A stretch of DNA of 37,803 nt from Thiocapsa sp. KS1. Lineage in GTDB: Bacteria; Pseudomonadota; Gammaproteobacteria; Chromatiales; Chromatiaceae. The notes beneath the pieces were generated by a model that saw nothing but the letters and a program-made list of their open reading frames with translations, searched no databases and was not told where the DNA came from. The stretch spans positions 2,525,439 to 2,563,241 of the forward strand of contig NZ_LN848257.1 in assembly GCF_001499735.1 (NCBI RefSeq), read 5' to 3'. Shown here piece after piece: positions 26,785 to 33,872 of this stretch. A program made the position numbers and the translations under genes. Position 1 is the first letter of the stretch; every line of letters starts with the position of its first letter.

Positions 26785-28146
26785 ATGAGCGACTCAGTCA
26801 AATATCTGCTCGACGAGCAGCATCTCCCCCGCACCTGGTACAACATCAACGCCGATCTCCCCACCCCGCTCGATCCGGTCCTGCACCCGGGCACCCAACA
26901 GCCCATTACCGCGGACGATCTGGCGGTGATCTTCCCGCGTGCCGTGATCGAGCAGGAGATGAGCACCGAGCGCGAGATCGAGATCCCCGAGCCGGTGCGC
27001 GAGGTCTATCGGCAGTGGCGCCCCTCGCCGCTCTACCGGGCCCGTCGACTGGAGAAGGCGCTCAAGACGCCGGCCAAGATCTACTACAAGTACGAGGGCG
27101 TGAGCCCGGCCGGCAGCCACAAACCCAATACCGCCATCCCGCAGGCCTTCTACAACAAACAGGAAGGCGTCAAACGCATCACCACCGAGACCGGCGCCGG
27201 TCAATGGGGCTCGTCGCTCGCCTTGGCAGGGTCCATGTTCGGCCTCGAGATCGTCGTCTACATGGTCAAGGTGAGCTTCCACCACAAGCCGTATCGACGC
27301 GCCTTCATGGAGACCTTCGGGGCCCAGTGCATCGCCAGCCCGAGCGACACGACCGCGTCCGGACGTGCCATACTCGCGGAGCATCCCGACAGCACCGGCA
27401 GTCTCGGCATTGCCATCAGCGAGGCCGTCGAGCTGGCCGCGCAGCGCGACGACACCAAATACGCGCTCGGCAGCGTGCTGAACCATGTCCTGCTGCACCA
27501 GACGGTCACGGGTCTGGAGGCACAAAAGCAGCTGGAGATGGCCGGCGACTACCCGGACATGATCATCGGCTGTACCGGCGGCGGCAGTAACTTCGCCGGC
27601 ATCGCCTTCCCCTTCCTGGGCGAGAAGCTGCGCGGCGGACGCGACATCGAGCTGATCGCGGTCGAGCCATCGGCCTGCCCGACCCTGACCAAGGGTCTCT
27701 TCGCCTACGACTACGGCGATACCGCCAAGCTGACCCCGCTGGTCAAGATGTATACGCTCGGCTCCAGCTTCGTACCGCCCGGCTTCCACGCGGGCGGGCT
27801 GCGTTATCACGGCATGGCGCCGCAGATCAGCCATCTGACCAAGCTCGGCTACATCACGCCGACGTCCTACAATCAGCTCGACTGCTTCGCCGCCGGTATC
27901 CAGTTCGCCAAGGCCGAGGGCATCGTCCCGGCGCCCGAGGCCAACCATGCCGTGAAGGCCGCGATCGTCGAGGCGGAGAAGTGCCGCGAGTCCGGCGAGG
28001 CCAAGACCATCCTCTTCAACCTTTGCGGACACGGCAACTTCGACATGCAGGCCTATACCGATTACCTGGCCGGCAAGCTGAAGGATCTGACCTATGCCGA
28101 GGACGAGGTCGCAATGGCGTTGTCGGGGCTACCGAGCATCGGCTAG
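26785..28146 (+). CDS. trpB2: TrpB2-type tryptophan synthase beta-like PLP enzyme
   Basis: The product is 453 residues, longer than the classical TrpB (about 400), and has the TrpB2 N-terminal extension ([26 protein letters not shown]). The PLP-binding Lys is in GSHKPNTA (Lys113), and TGAGQWGSS and the phosphate-binding TGGGSNFAG are visible. The C-terminus has [11 protein letters not shown]. TrpB2 proteins make tryptophan from indole and serine without needing TrpA; some may act on other substrates. No trpA or trpB1 lies nearby. The start was chosen at the ATG at 26785 where homology begins; the frame is open 135 bp further upstream. A gene for a LysM protein follows 47 bp downstream. Confidence 0.9.
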   Translation: MSDSVKYLLDEQHLPRTWYNINADLPTPLDPVLHPGTQQPITADDLAVIFPRAVIEQEMSTEREIEIPEPVREVYRQWRPSPLYRARRLEKALKTPAKIYYKYEGVSPAGSHKPNTAIPQAFYNKQEGVKRITTETGAGQWGSSLALAGSMFGLEIVVYMVKVSFHHKPYRRAFMETFGAQCIASPSDTTASGRAILAEHPDSTGSLGIAISEAVELAAQRDDTKYALGSVLNHVLLHQTVTGLEAQKQLEMAGDYPDMIIGCTGGGSNFAGIAFPFLGEKLRGGRDIELIAVEPSACPTLTKGLFAYDYGDTAKLTPLVKMYTLGSSFVPPGFHAGGLRYHGMAPQISHLTKLGYITPTSYNQLDCFAAGIQFAKAEGIVPAPEANHAVKAAIVEAEKCRESGEAKTILFNLCGHGNFDMQAYTDYLAGKLKDLTYAEDEVAMALSGLPSIG

Positions 28147-28193
28147 ATCGCAGGCAGGCCAGCGCAAGCCGAGGCGACGCCAGGAGAATCACG

Positions 28194-28974
28194 ATGACCC
28201 GGGATCGTTCTCGGCGTGCAGTGCCCTTAACGGCGATCTTAATGATGCTCGTTGCGACTGCGGCCGGTGGCGCCGACGAGCCGGCGGGCGTTCAAGAGCC
28301 GGCGGTCGCGCCGGAAACCAAGGTCGAGGAGCTGAGCCTGCGTCTGCTCGGCATGGAGGGGAAGCTCAAGGAATCCGCGCATGCGCGCAAGAGCGCGGAT
28401 CAAGCCCGCATGGAGGCCGAGCGACGCCTCGCGGAAGGCTCGCAGGAGATCGAACGCCTGAACGGCGAGGTGCAGCGCCTCAAGGAGGCTCAGCTCGAGC
28501 TCGAGCGGACCTTAAGCGAGCGCGACCGGCGGATCTCTCAACTCGATGCGCAGAGGCTCTCGCTCACCACCGCCCACGAGGCACTCGAACGACGCTTCGA
28601 GGCGTTGCGGTCACGCGTCCCGGCGCAGGACGGCGGTACACTCGACCCGGAGCAGGCCCGTCAGGCCGCACGCGAGGCCTACGCGGCATTGCGCGACGCC
28701 CTGCTGAGCAGCGCAGGGAGCACGCGGGGATGCGACCACAGAAGAGGCGACGGTCACGTCCGCAGAACGGGTTCTGCACCAGCGCCAGCTGATGCTGGCA
28801 CGCGTTCTGGATGCGCAAGGCGCCTATCGGATCCGCCCCAGCGACTCCTTGGCGCTGATCAGCAGTCGTTGCTACGGCGACAGCAGTCAGTGGCGGGCCG
28901 TGTTCGACGCCAATCGCCACGTGCTCGAAGATCCCAATCAACTGATGCCCGGAGTGACACTGGTCATCCCTTGA
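28194..28974 (+). pseudogene. Secreted coiled-coil/LysM protein gene with an internal frameshift
   Basis: From the ATG at 28194 (GCCAGGAGAATC upstream), one frame encodes a signal peptide (VPLTAILMMLVATAAGGA) and a coiled coil of about 120 residues (KLKESAHARKSADQARMEAERRLAEG to ISQLDAQRLSLTTAHEALERR). Another frame then encodes a LysM-like C-terminus ([44 protein letters not shown]) ending at 28974. The change occurs between about 28705 and 28730; removing one G from CAGGGAGC restores a continuous protein of about 260 residues. The LysM part suggests peptidoglycan binding. Either a sequencing error or a true frameshift; a full-length product would look normal for a cell-wall-associated protein. 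Its 3' end overlaps the lexA 3' end by 37 bp. Confidence 0.7.
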
Positions 28975-29609
28975 ATCGGACTGTCGGCGCAACGCCGAAT
29001 CACACCGACCCCGATACCTTCGATGATCAGCGCTTGCTCGCGAAGGTCGACCAGGATCGGCTCGAAGCTCGGGTTCTCTGGCACCAGATACACCCGATAG
29101 CTCCAGCGGGCATCGCGATGCAACCGCTTGACCGTGACATCGTCGCCCAGCCGTGCCACCACGATCTGGCCGTCGCGCACCTCGGAGGTCGCATGGACCG
29201 CCAGCAGATCGCCATCGAGGATGCCGGCATCGCGCATGCTGCTGCCGCTGACCCGCAACAGATAGTGCGCGCGTGGACGAAACAGGTCCGGATTGGCCGG
29301 GCACGCGTCCTCGATATGCGCGGCGGCCAGGATGGGACTTCCGGCGGCGACCCGTCCGATGATCGGCAGCTCGCCGTCATTGGCCGCAGCGGCATGCTCG
29401 ACCAACCGGATGCCGCGTGAACGGCCCCGCGTCAGCTCGATGGCGCCGTGCCGCGCCAAGGCGCGCAGATGGTCTTCCGCGGCATTGGCGGAACGAAAGC
29501 CGAACGTCCGCGCGATTTCGACACGGGTCGGCGGGACGCCGGTCTCGCGGATGTGCGACCTGATCAGCTCCAGGATCTGCTGCTGCCGAGGGGTCAGGTC
29601 GTGGCTCAT
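28938..29609 (-). CDS. lexA: LexA repressor of the SOS response
   Basis: LexA represses DNA-repair genes and cleaves itself when RecA filaments form. The 223-residue product has a winged HTH ([47 protein letters not shown]), the Ala89-Gly90 self-cleavage site in RVAAGSPIL, Ser124 in SGSSM and Lys161 in VTVKRL. It is about 20 residues longer than E. coli LexA; the extra tail (after GVGVIRR) is unusual and overlaps the opposite LysM gene. An SOS box lies 26 bp upstream of the start, consistent with autoregulation, and TCCAAGGATG provides a Shine-Dalgarno. Confidence 0.96.
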   Translation of the reverse strand: MSHDLTPRQQQILELIRSHIRETGVPPTRVEIARTFGFRSANAAEDHLRALARHGAIELTRGRSRGIRLVEHAAAANDGELPIIGRVAAGSPILAAAHIEDACPANPDLFRPRAHYLLRVSGSSMRDAGILDGDLLAVHATSEVRDGQIVVARLGDDVTVKRLHRDARWSYRVYLVPENPSFEPILVDLREQALIIEGIGVGVIRRCADSPIQGMTSVTPGIS

Positions 29610-29635
29610 GTCGGAACATCCTTGGACCCGGGAAG

Positions 29636-29651
29636 CTGTTATTTTATACAG
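29636..29651. promoter_or_regulatory. LexA-binding SOS box between lexA and nth
   Basis: CTGT-TATTTTAT-ACAG is a perfect CTGT-N8-ACAG box with an AT-rich centre. On the minus strand it contains TATAAAAT, a likely lexA -10. On the plus strand TTGGAC (29622-29627) and TATACA (29645-29650) are 17 nt apart, a possible nth promoter. LexA bound here should block both directions. Confidence 0.9.
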
Positions 29652-29654
29652 CCG

Positions 29655-30293
29655 ATGAACAAAGAGAAACGCAGGCGAATCTTCGAGCGGCTCCGCGCAG
29701 CCAATCCGACGCCCACGACGGAGCTGGTCTATCGCACGCCCTTCGAGCTTCTGGTGGCGGTGATCCTATCGGCACAGGCGACCGACAAAGGGGTCAACAA
29801 GGCCACGGCGCGCCTGTTCGCGGTCGCCGATACGCCCGAGGCGATCCTCGCCCTCGGCGAAGAGGGTCTCAAGGCGCATATCCGGACCATCGGCCTCTTC
29901 AACAGCAAGGCCGGCAATATCATCAAGACCTGCTCCATCCTGGTCGCGGAGCATGGTGGACAGGTTCCGCACGATCGCAGCGCGCTGGAGGCGCTCCCCG
30001 GCGTGGGGCGCAAAACGGCCAACGTGGTGCTCAACACCGCCTTCGGCGAGCCGACCATGGCCGTGGACACTCATATCTTCCGCGTGGCCAACCGTACGGG
30101 TCTCGCGTCCGGGAAGACCCCGCTTGCGGTCGAGCAGGCATTGCTGCGTCATGTTCCCAAGGCATTCCTGAAGGACGCACATCATTGGCTAATCCTGCAT
30201 GGGCGCTATGTTTGCACCGCACGCAAACCGCGCTGTCCCGAATGCCCGCTCGCGGATCTCTGCGACTATCGGGACAAGACGCCGCCGCCGTGA
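29655..30293 (+). CDS. nth: Endonuclease III (Nth), [4Fe-4S] DNA glycosylase/AP lyase
   Basis: Removes oxidised pyrimidines from DNA in base-excision repair. The 212-residue product matches E. coli Nth (211 residues) position for position: Lys120 in GVGRKTANV, Asp138 in VDTHIFRV, and cluster cysteines 187, 194, 197 and 203 in a C-x6-C-x2-C-x5-C pattern. The ATG at 29655 is supported by the MNKEKR start shared with E. coli. It lies only 3 nt after the SOS box, leaving no room for a Shine-Dalgarno, so the mRNA may be leaderless and LexA-controlled. A DUF1841 gene follows 71 bp downstream. Confidence 0.97.
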   Translation: MNKEKRRRIFERLRAANPTPTTELVYRTPFELLVAVILSAQATDKGVNKATARLFAVADTPEAILALGEEGLKAHIRTIGLFNSKAGNIIKTCSILVAEHGGQVPHDRSALEALPGVGRKTANVVLNTAFGEPTMAVDTHIFRVANRTGLASGKTPLAVEQALLRHVPKAFLKDAHHWLILHGRYVCTARKPRCPECPLADLCDYRDKTPPP

Positions 30294-30364
30294 GGCAAGA
30301 TCGAACGCAAGCTGCACCGAGCCCGAATCCCCTACACCGACACTCCTTCGAGATCCTCGACGCC

Positions 30365-30811
30365 ATGTTCGCAAACGACCGTGAAAGCCATCGTCGCACC
30401 TTCATCACCGCTTGGGAGAAGGCCCTAGCCGGGCAACCCCTGGAGCCGGTCGAAGCTCAGATCGTCGAGGTCCTGCACCGACACCCCGAATATCATCGTC
30501 TCATGACGGAGACCGAGAAGACCCTGGAGCGTGACTATCTCCCCGAGCAGGGCGAATCCAATCCGTTCCTGCACATGGGCCTGCACCTCGCCATCCTCGA
30601 GCAGTTGAGCGTCGATCAGCCTGCGGGCATCCGTGAGCTCTATCGCCGCCTGATGCAGACCACCGGCGACCCGCACGAGACCGAGCACCGCATCATGGAA
30701 TGCCTTGCCGAGGCGCTCTGGACGCTGCAACGCAACCAAGCGCCCTTCGACGCCGCGGTGTACCTCGAATGCGTGGAACGCGCTGCAGGCGGGAGTCGAC
30801 CGGGCCACTGA
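30365..30811 (+). CDS. DUF1841-family protein
   Basis: The product is 148 residues from the ATG at 30365, where the family's MFANDRESHRRTFITAW opening begins. Conserved parts include PLEPVEAQIVEVLHRHPEYH, GESNPFLHMGLHLAILEQLS and LAEALWTLQRNQAPFD. Members are short cytoplasmic helical proteins of unknown function, commonly next to nth in gammaproteobacteria, as here. The PFLHMGLHL helix carries conserved His residues that might bind metal. Likely co-transcribed with nth. Confidence 0.88.
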   Translation: MFANDRESHRRTFITAWEKALAGQPLEPVEAQIVEVLHRHPEYHRLMTETEKTLERDYLPEQGESNPFLHMGLHLAILEQLSVDQPAGIRELYRRLMQTTGDPHETEHRIMECLAEALWTLQRNQAPFDAAVYLECVERAAGGSRPGH

Positions 30812-30839
30812 TTTTCGTGACGGGCCTGTTACACTGAAA

Positions 30840-30915
30840 GAGACGGGAGCCGGCCGACATAGAGCGGGGCGCGGCGACGCATGACCCCGCATCACAGAGG
30901 CGATCGTCCCGTCTC
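30840..30915 (+). repeat. Inverted repeats in the leader of the host-attachment gene
   Basis: GAGACGGGA (30840-30848) is complementary to TCCCGTCTC (30907-30915). Inside it, GCGGGG (30864-30869) is complementary to CCCCGC (30885-30890). Together they could fold into a long stem about 55 nt before the start codon at 30971. Possibly a structured 5' leader; pairing was found by eye and not tested. Confidence 0.35.
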
Positions 30916-30970
30916 ATCCAAGGCTCCGACCGCATCGCGGCCGGGCTCAGCACGGGAGTAAGACGAGATC

Positions 30971-31402
30971 ATGTTGACTTGGATACTGGCCGCCGACAAC
31001 AGCCGCGCACGCATCTTCGCCACCGACAAATCAGCAGGGGCGCTGCGCGAGATCCACACGCTGACCTTCCCGGAAGGCCGGCTTCACGAGGGCGATCTGA
31101 CGACCGACAAAGGCGGTCGCGGTCACGACCCCATGTCGGGCGCGCACGGGATCAACGGCGAGGAGGCGCACAAGCAGGAGAATGCCGAACGCTTCGCCGG
31201 TCTGGTCTGCGAGACGCTGGAGAACGCGCGCAACAAGGGGGAGCTTCAAAAACTCTATGTCATCGCTGCCCCGGCTTTCCTGGGGATGCTGCGCAAACAT
31301 CAGTCCCCTTCGCTCAAGCAGCTGGTCGCAGGGGAGGTCGATAAGAACCTGACGACCCATAGCCCGGAGGCGATCCGCAAGAGCCTGCCGGATTTCCTCT
31401 AA
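30971..31402 (+). CDS. Host-attachment-family protein (PF10116-like)
   Basis: The product is 143 residues beginning MLTWILAADNSRARIF, the typical opening of this family (named for a protein needed in Agrobacterium attachment). Later parts LYVIAAPAFLGMLRKH and KNLTTHSPEAIRKSLP also match. Relatives resemble the fold of peptide-release-factor eRF1 domain 2 proteins and are often stress-linked, but their biochemical role is unclear. An ACGGGAGTAAGACG sequence precedes the ATG. Its stop codon TAA lies exactly in the first base positions of palindromic element A. Confidence 0.88.
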   Translation: MLTWILAADNSRARIFATDKSAGALREIHTLTFPEGRLHEGDLTTDKGGRGHDPMSGAHGINGEEAHKQENAERFAGLVCETLENARNKGELQKLYVIAAPAFLGMLRKHQSPSLKQLVAGEVDKNLTTHSPEAIRKSLPDFL

Positions 31403-31594
31403 ACCGCGCCCGGTGCGGTATGCGTCATTTGTTGGATTGGCTGGGCCGCCCCAGCCCTGACAACCGTCGGAGCTGGCGCGGTTTAAAATAATATATTTTT
31501 TAATATCTTAAACCGCGCCGACTCCAGCGGTCGTCAAAACTGCCGGGGACGATCCCATCCTAGAACATTGCATACCGCACAGGGCGCGGTTTAA
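31400..31594. mobile_element. Palindromic element A (MITE-like), about 194 bp
   Basis: The two ends are 24-bp inverted repeats with one mismatch (31400-31423 and 31570-31593). Inside are two more copies of the 12-mer TTAAACCGCGCC and its complement (31475-31486 and 31508-31519), so each half is flanked by its own short inverted repeats. The halves are separated by a 21-bp AT-rich centre, and the middle parts of the two halves are also roughly complementary. No transposase is encoded. It carries the stop codon of the host-attachment gene in its left arm and lies 25 bp beyond the restored stop of rarA. It is related in plan and partly in sequence to element B. Confidence 0.8.
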
Positions 31595-31618
31595 GTCGCC
31601 TACATGATAGCGCCACGC

Positions 31619-32912
31619 TCAGTCTCGTCCCGCTGCCTTGTCGAGCGCTTCGAGACGCTCCAGCTTCTCGCGAATGCGGATCTCCAAACCGCGATCGACC
31701 GGCCTGTAATAGCGTCGCCCCGACAAGGCATCCGGGAGATAGGTCTCCCCTGCCGCATATCCCTCGGGCTCGTCGTGGGCATAGCGATAGGCACGGCCAT
31801 GTCCCAGCTTCTTTGAGCAGTTTGGTCGGGGCATTGCGCAGATGGACGGGTACATCCAGCGAGCCGGACGACCGGGCGTCGGCCAGGGCCGCGTTCCAGG
31901 CCAGATAAACCGCGTTGCTCTTGGCGGCGCAGGCGAGATAGACGACCGCCTGGGCGAGCGCGAGCTCGCCTTCCGGGGAGCCGAGCCGCTCTTGCGCCTC
32001 CCAGGCGTTGAGCGCCAGGTCCAGTGCACGCGGATCGGCATTGCCGATGTCCTCGCTGGCCATCCGCACGATGCGCCGCGCCACATAGAGCGGATCGCAA
32101 CCGCCGTCGATCATCCGCGCCAGCCAATAAAGCGCGGCGTTTGGGTCCGATCCACGCACCGACTTATGCAGCGCCGAGATCTGGTCGTAGAAGATATCCC
32201 CGCCCTTGTCGAAGCGTCGCACGCTGCCGGCGATCACCTCCGCGACGGTCGCCGACGTGATCTCCTCGCCCGCCGTCATCCGGGCCGCCAATTCGAGTAG
32301 ATTCAGCGCCCGGCGGGCATCGCCGTCGGCACTGCGCGCAAGCAGAGTCGCGGCCTCCTCCGACAGACACAAGCCACGATCGCCGAGTCCCTGAACCGGG
32401 TCCGAGAGGGCGCGCGCCAGGACGCGCTCGATGTCCTCCGTCTCCAAGGCGTGAAGCAGATAGACCCGTGCACGCGAGAGCAGTGCATTGTTCAACGCAA
32501 ACGATGGATTTTCGGTCGTGGCGCCGATAAAGGTCAGGGTGCCGTCTTCGACATGCGGCAGAAAGGCGTCCTGCTGCGCCTTGTTGAAACGGTGCACCTC
32601 GTCGATGAACAGCAATGTGGGTCGCTGCTCCAGATCACGCACCGTCCGCGCCGTGGCAACCGCGTCGCGGATATCCTTCACCCCCGCAAGGACGGCGGAC
32701 AAGCTGAGGAAGCGCGCACCCGATACCCGCGAGATGAGTCGCGCGAGCGTGGTCTTACCGGAGCCGGGCGGCCCCCAGAAGATCATCGAATGGAGTTGAC
32801 CCGACTCGATCGCCTCACGCAACGGCTTGCCCGGCGCGAGCAGGTGCTGCTGACCGAAGAATCCGTCCAATGTCGTTGGACGCATCCGCTCGGCGAGTGG
32901 CGCATCAGTCAT
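31619..32912 (-). CDS. rarA: Replication-associated recombination ATPase RarA (MgsA), frameshifted near the C-terminus
   Basis: A clamp-loader-like AAA+ ATPase acting at stalled replication forks. Visible are AERMRP and GQQHLL, Walker A GPPGSGKT, Walker [21 protein letters not shown], sensor 1 GATTENPSF, and the C-terminal [22 protein letters not shown]. After APTKLLK the frame changes: the expected [21 protein letters not shown] continues in another frame and ends at 31619. Removing one base near 31810 restores a protein of about 430 residues (E. coli 447). As written, the shifted frame instead runs through element A to 31560 with an unrelated tail. The ATG at 32912 has no Shine-Dalgarno, since element B abuts it. 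The ftsK-lolA-rarA order is conserved. Confidence 0.9.
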
Positions 32913-33105
32913 TCTGAACCGCGTCCGAAGCGGTTACCACCGGTCCACCGGAGCCCGACGCCCGGCAGTACTTGAGACATTCGCGGCGAACGCGGTTCAG
33001 AAGAAAAAATTAAACTCCTGAAGCGCGTCTGCGCCGACGCCCATTGAGATCCGCAAGGGCGATCCGAACAGCAAACAGTACAGGTCATACCGAGACGCGC
33101 TTCAG
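32912..33105. mobile_element. Palindromic element B (MITE-like), 194 bp
   Basis: It has the same plan as element A. The left half is flanked by perfect 13-bp inverted repeats TTCTGAACCGCGT (32912-32924) and its complement (32990-33002). An AT-rich spacer (33003-33017) follows. The right half is flanked by perfect 13-bp repeats CTGAAGCGCGTCT (33018-33030) and its complement (33093-33105). The right half shares short blocks with the right half of element A (GGGCGATCC/GGGACGATCC, CATACCG). The element fills the whole rarA-lolA gap: its left end includes the first base of the rarA ATG, and its right end contains the lolA TGA. Confidence 0.75.
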
Positions 33106-33809
33106 TCGAAAGAGAGGAAATCGTCCATCGCCCCCTGCTCCATCTTGAACAGATCCGGGCTGAGCGTGGCGTTGCGTTCGGCACCCGTGAAATTCAGCCG
33201 GGTGGTCTGCCCGAAGCTGTCTTCCATGATGAGACTTTCCAGGTTGTCCTTGCCGAATCCCAGCTCGATCCGAACGACATCGGTGTCCTGCGCCTTGGGA
33301 ACCAGCTCGACCCAGGTCCTGCCGTCGGTGCCTTCTATCGGCGACGCCTCGAAGTGTTTCTCGATCGGCCCGCCGTCGGCCAGAAGCAGGGCCGGGGTTC
33401 CGCTCAGCGCGCGACTCTGGCTCTGATGAGAGACCTGTTTCAGCTCCAGATCGTGGAGATAGACTCGACTGCCGTCGGCGATGATGACCTGGCGGTTCGG
33501 GGTGCTGTACTCCCAGCGGAAACGGCCGGGGCGCTGCAGATAGAGGGTGCCGCGCGATTCCATCATCCGGGTGCGCTCTGCATTGAAGGTGAACTGCTCG
33601 AAATCGGCGCGCAGGCTGGTGAGTCCGGCCAGATAGTCGTTGACCCGCTTCGCCCCGTCCTCGGCCGCGGCGGTCCCGATCCCGGACAGCAGGATCAGCG
33701 CACAGAGCAAGGCAAGCACGACGGTTCGCGACCGCGATGATTGACCGGTGGCTTGAAGCCGGCGCGGGCGGGGCCCGAACCGATCAACCTCGGGAACGAA
33801 AACTGTCAT
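33102..33809 (-). CDS. lolA: Outer-membrane lipoprotein carrier LolA
   Basis: A periplasmic chaperone that carries lipoproteins from LolCDE to LolB. The product is 235 residues. The N-terminus (VVLALLCALILLSGIGTAAAE) is a signal peptide after an unusually long 28-residue lead, so the true start may be later, although AGGA at 7 nt supports the ATG at 33809. The mature part has the typical LRADFEQFTFNAERTRMMESRGTLYLQRPGRFRWEYSTPNRQVIIADG. It ends 4 nt inside element B. Located between ftsK and rarA as in E. coli. Confidence 0.95.
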   Translation of the reverse strand: MTVFVPEVDRFGPRPRRLQATGQSSRSRTVVLALLCALILLSGIGTAAAEDGAKRVNDYLAGLTSLRADFEQFTFNAERTRMMESRGTLYLQRPGRFRWEYSTPNRQVIIADGSRVYLHDLELKQVSHQSQSRALSGTPALLLADGGPIEKHFEASPIEGTDGRTWVELVPKAQDTDVVRIELGFGKDNLESLIMEDSFGQTTRLNFTGAERNATLSPDLFKMEQGAMDDFLSFD

Positions 33810-33872
33810 ACAAAAATCCTGAATACGGCAACTTGAACCACGAAAGACACGAAAACACGCAAAAGATTCAGT

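Noticed and set aside
31400-31594. Element A as a simple rho-independent terminator
   Set aside because: Far too long; it has repeated nested arms and a partner of the same length on the other side of rarA. It may still end transcripts as a side effect.
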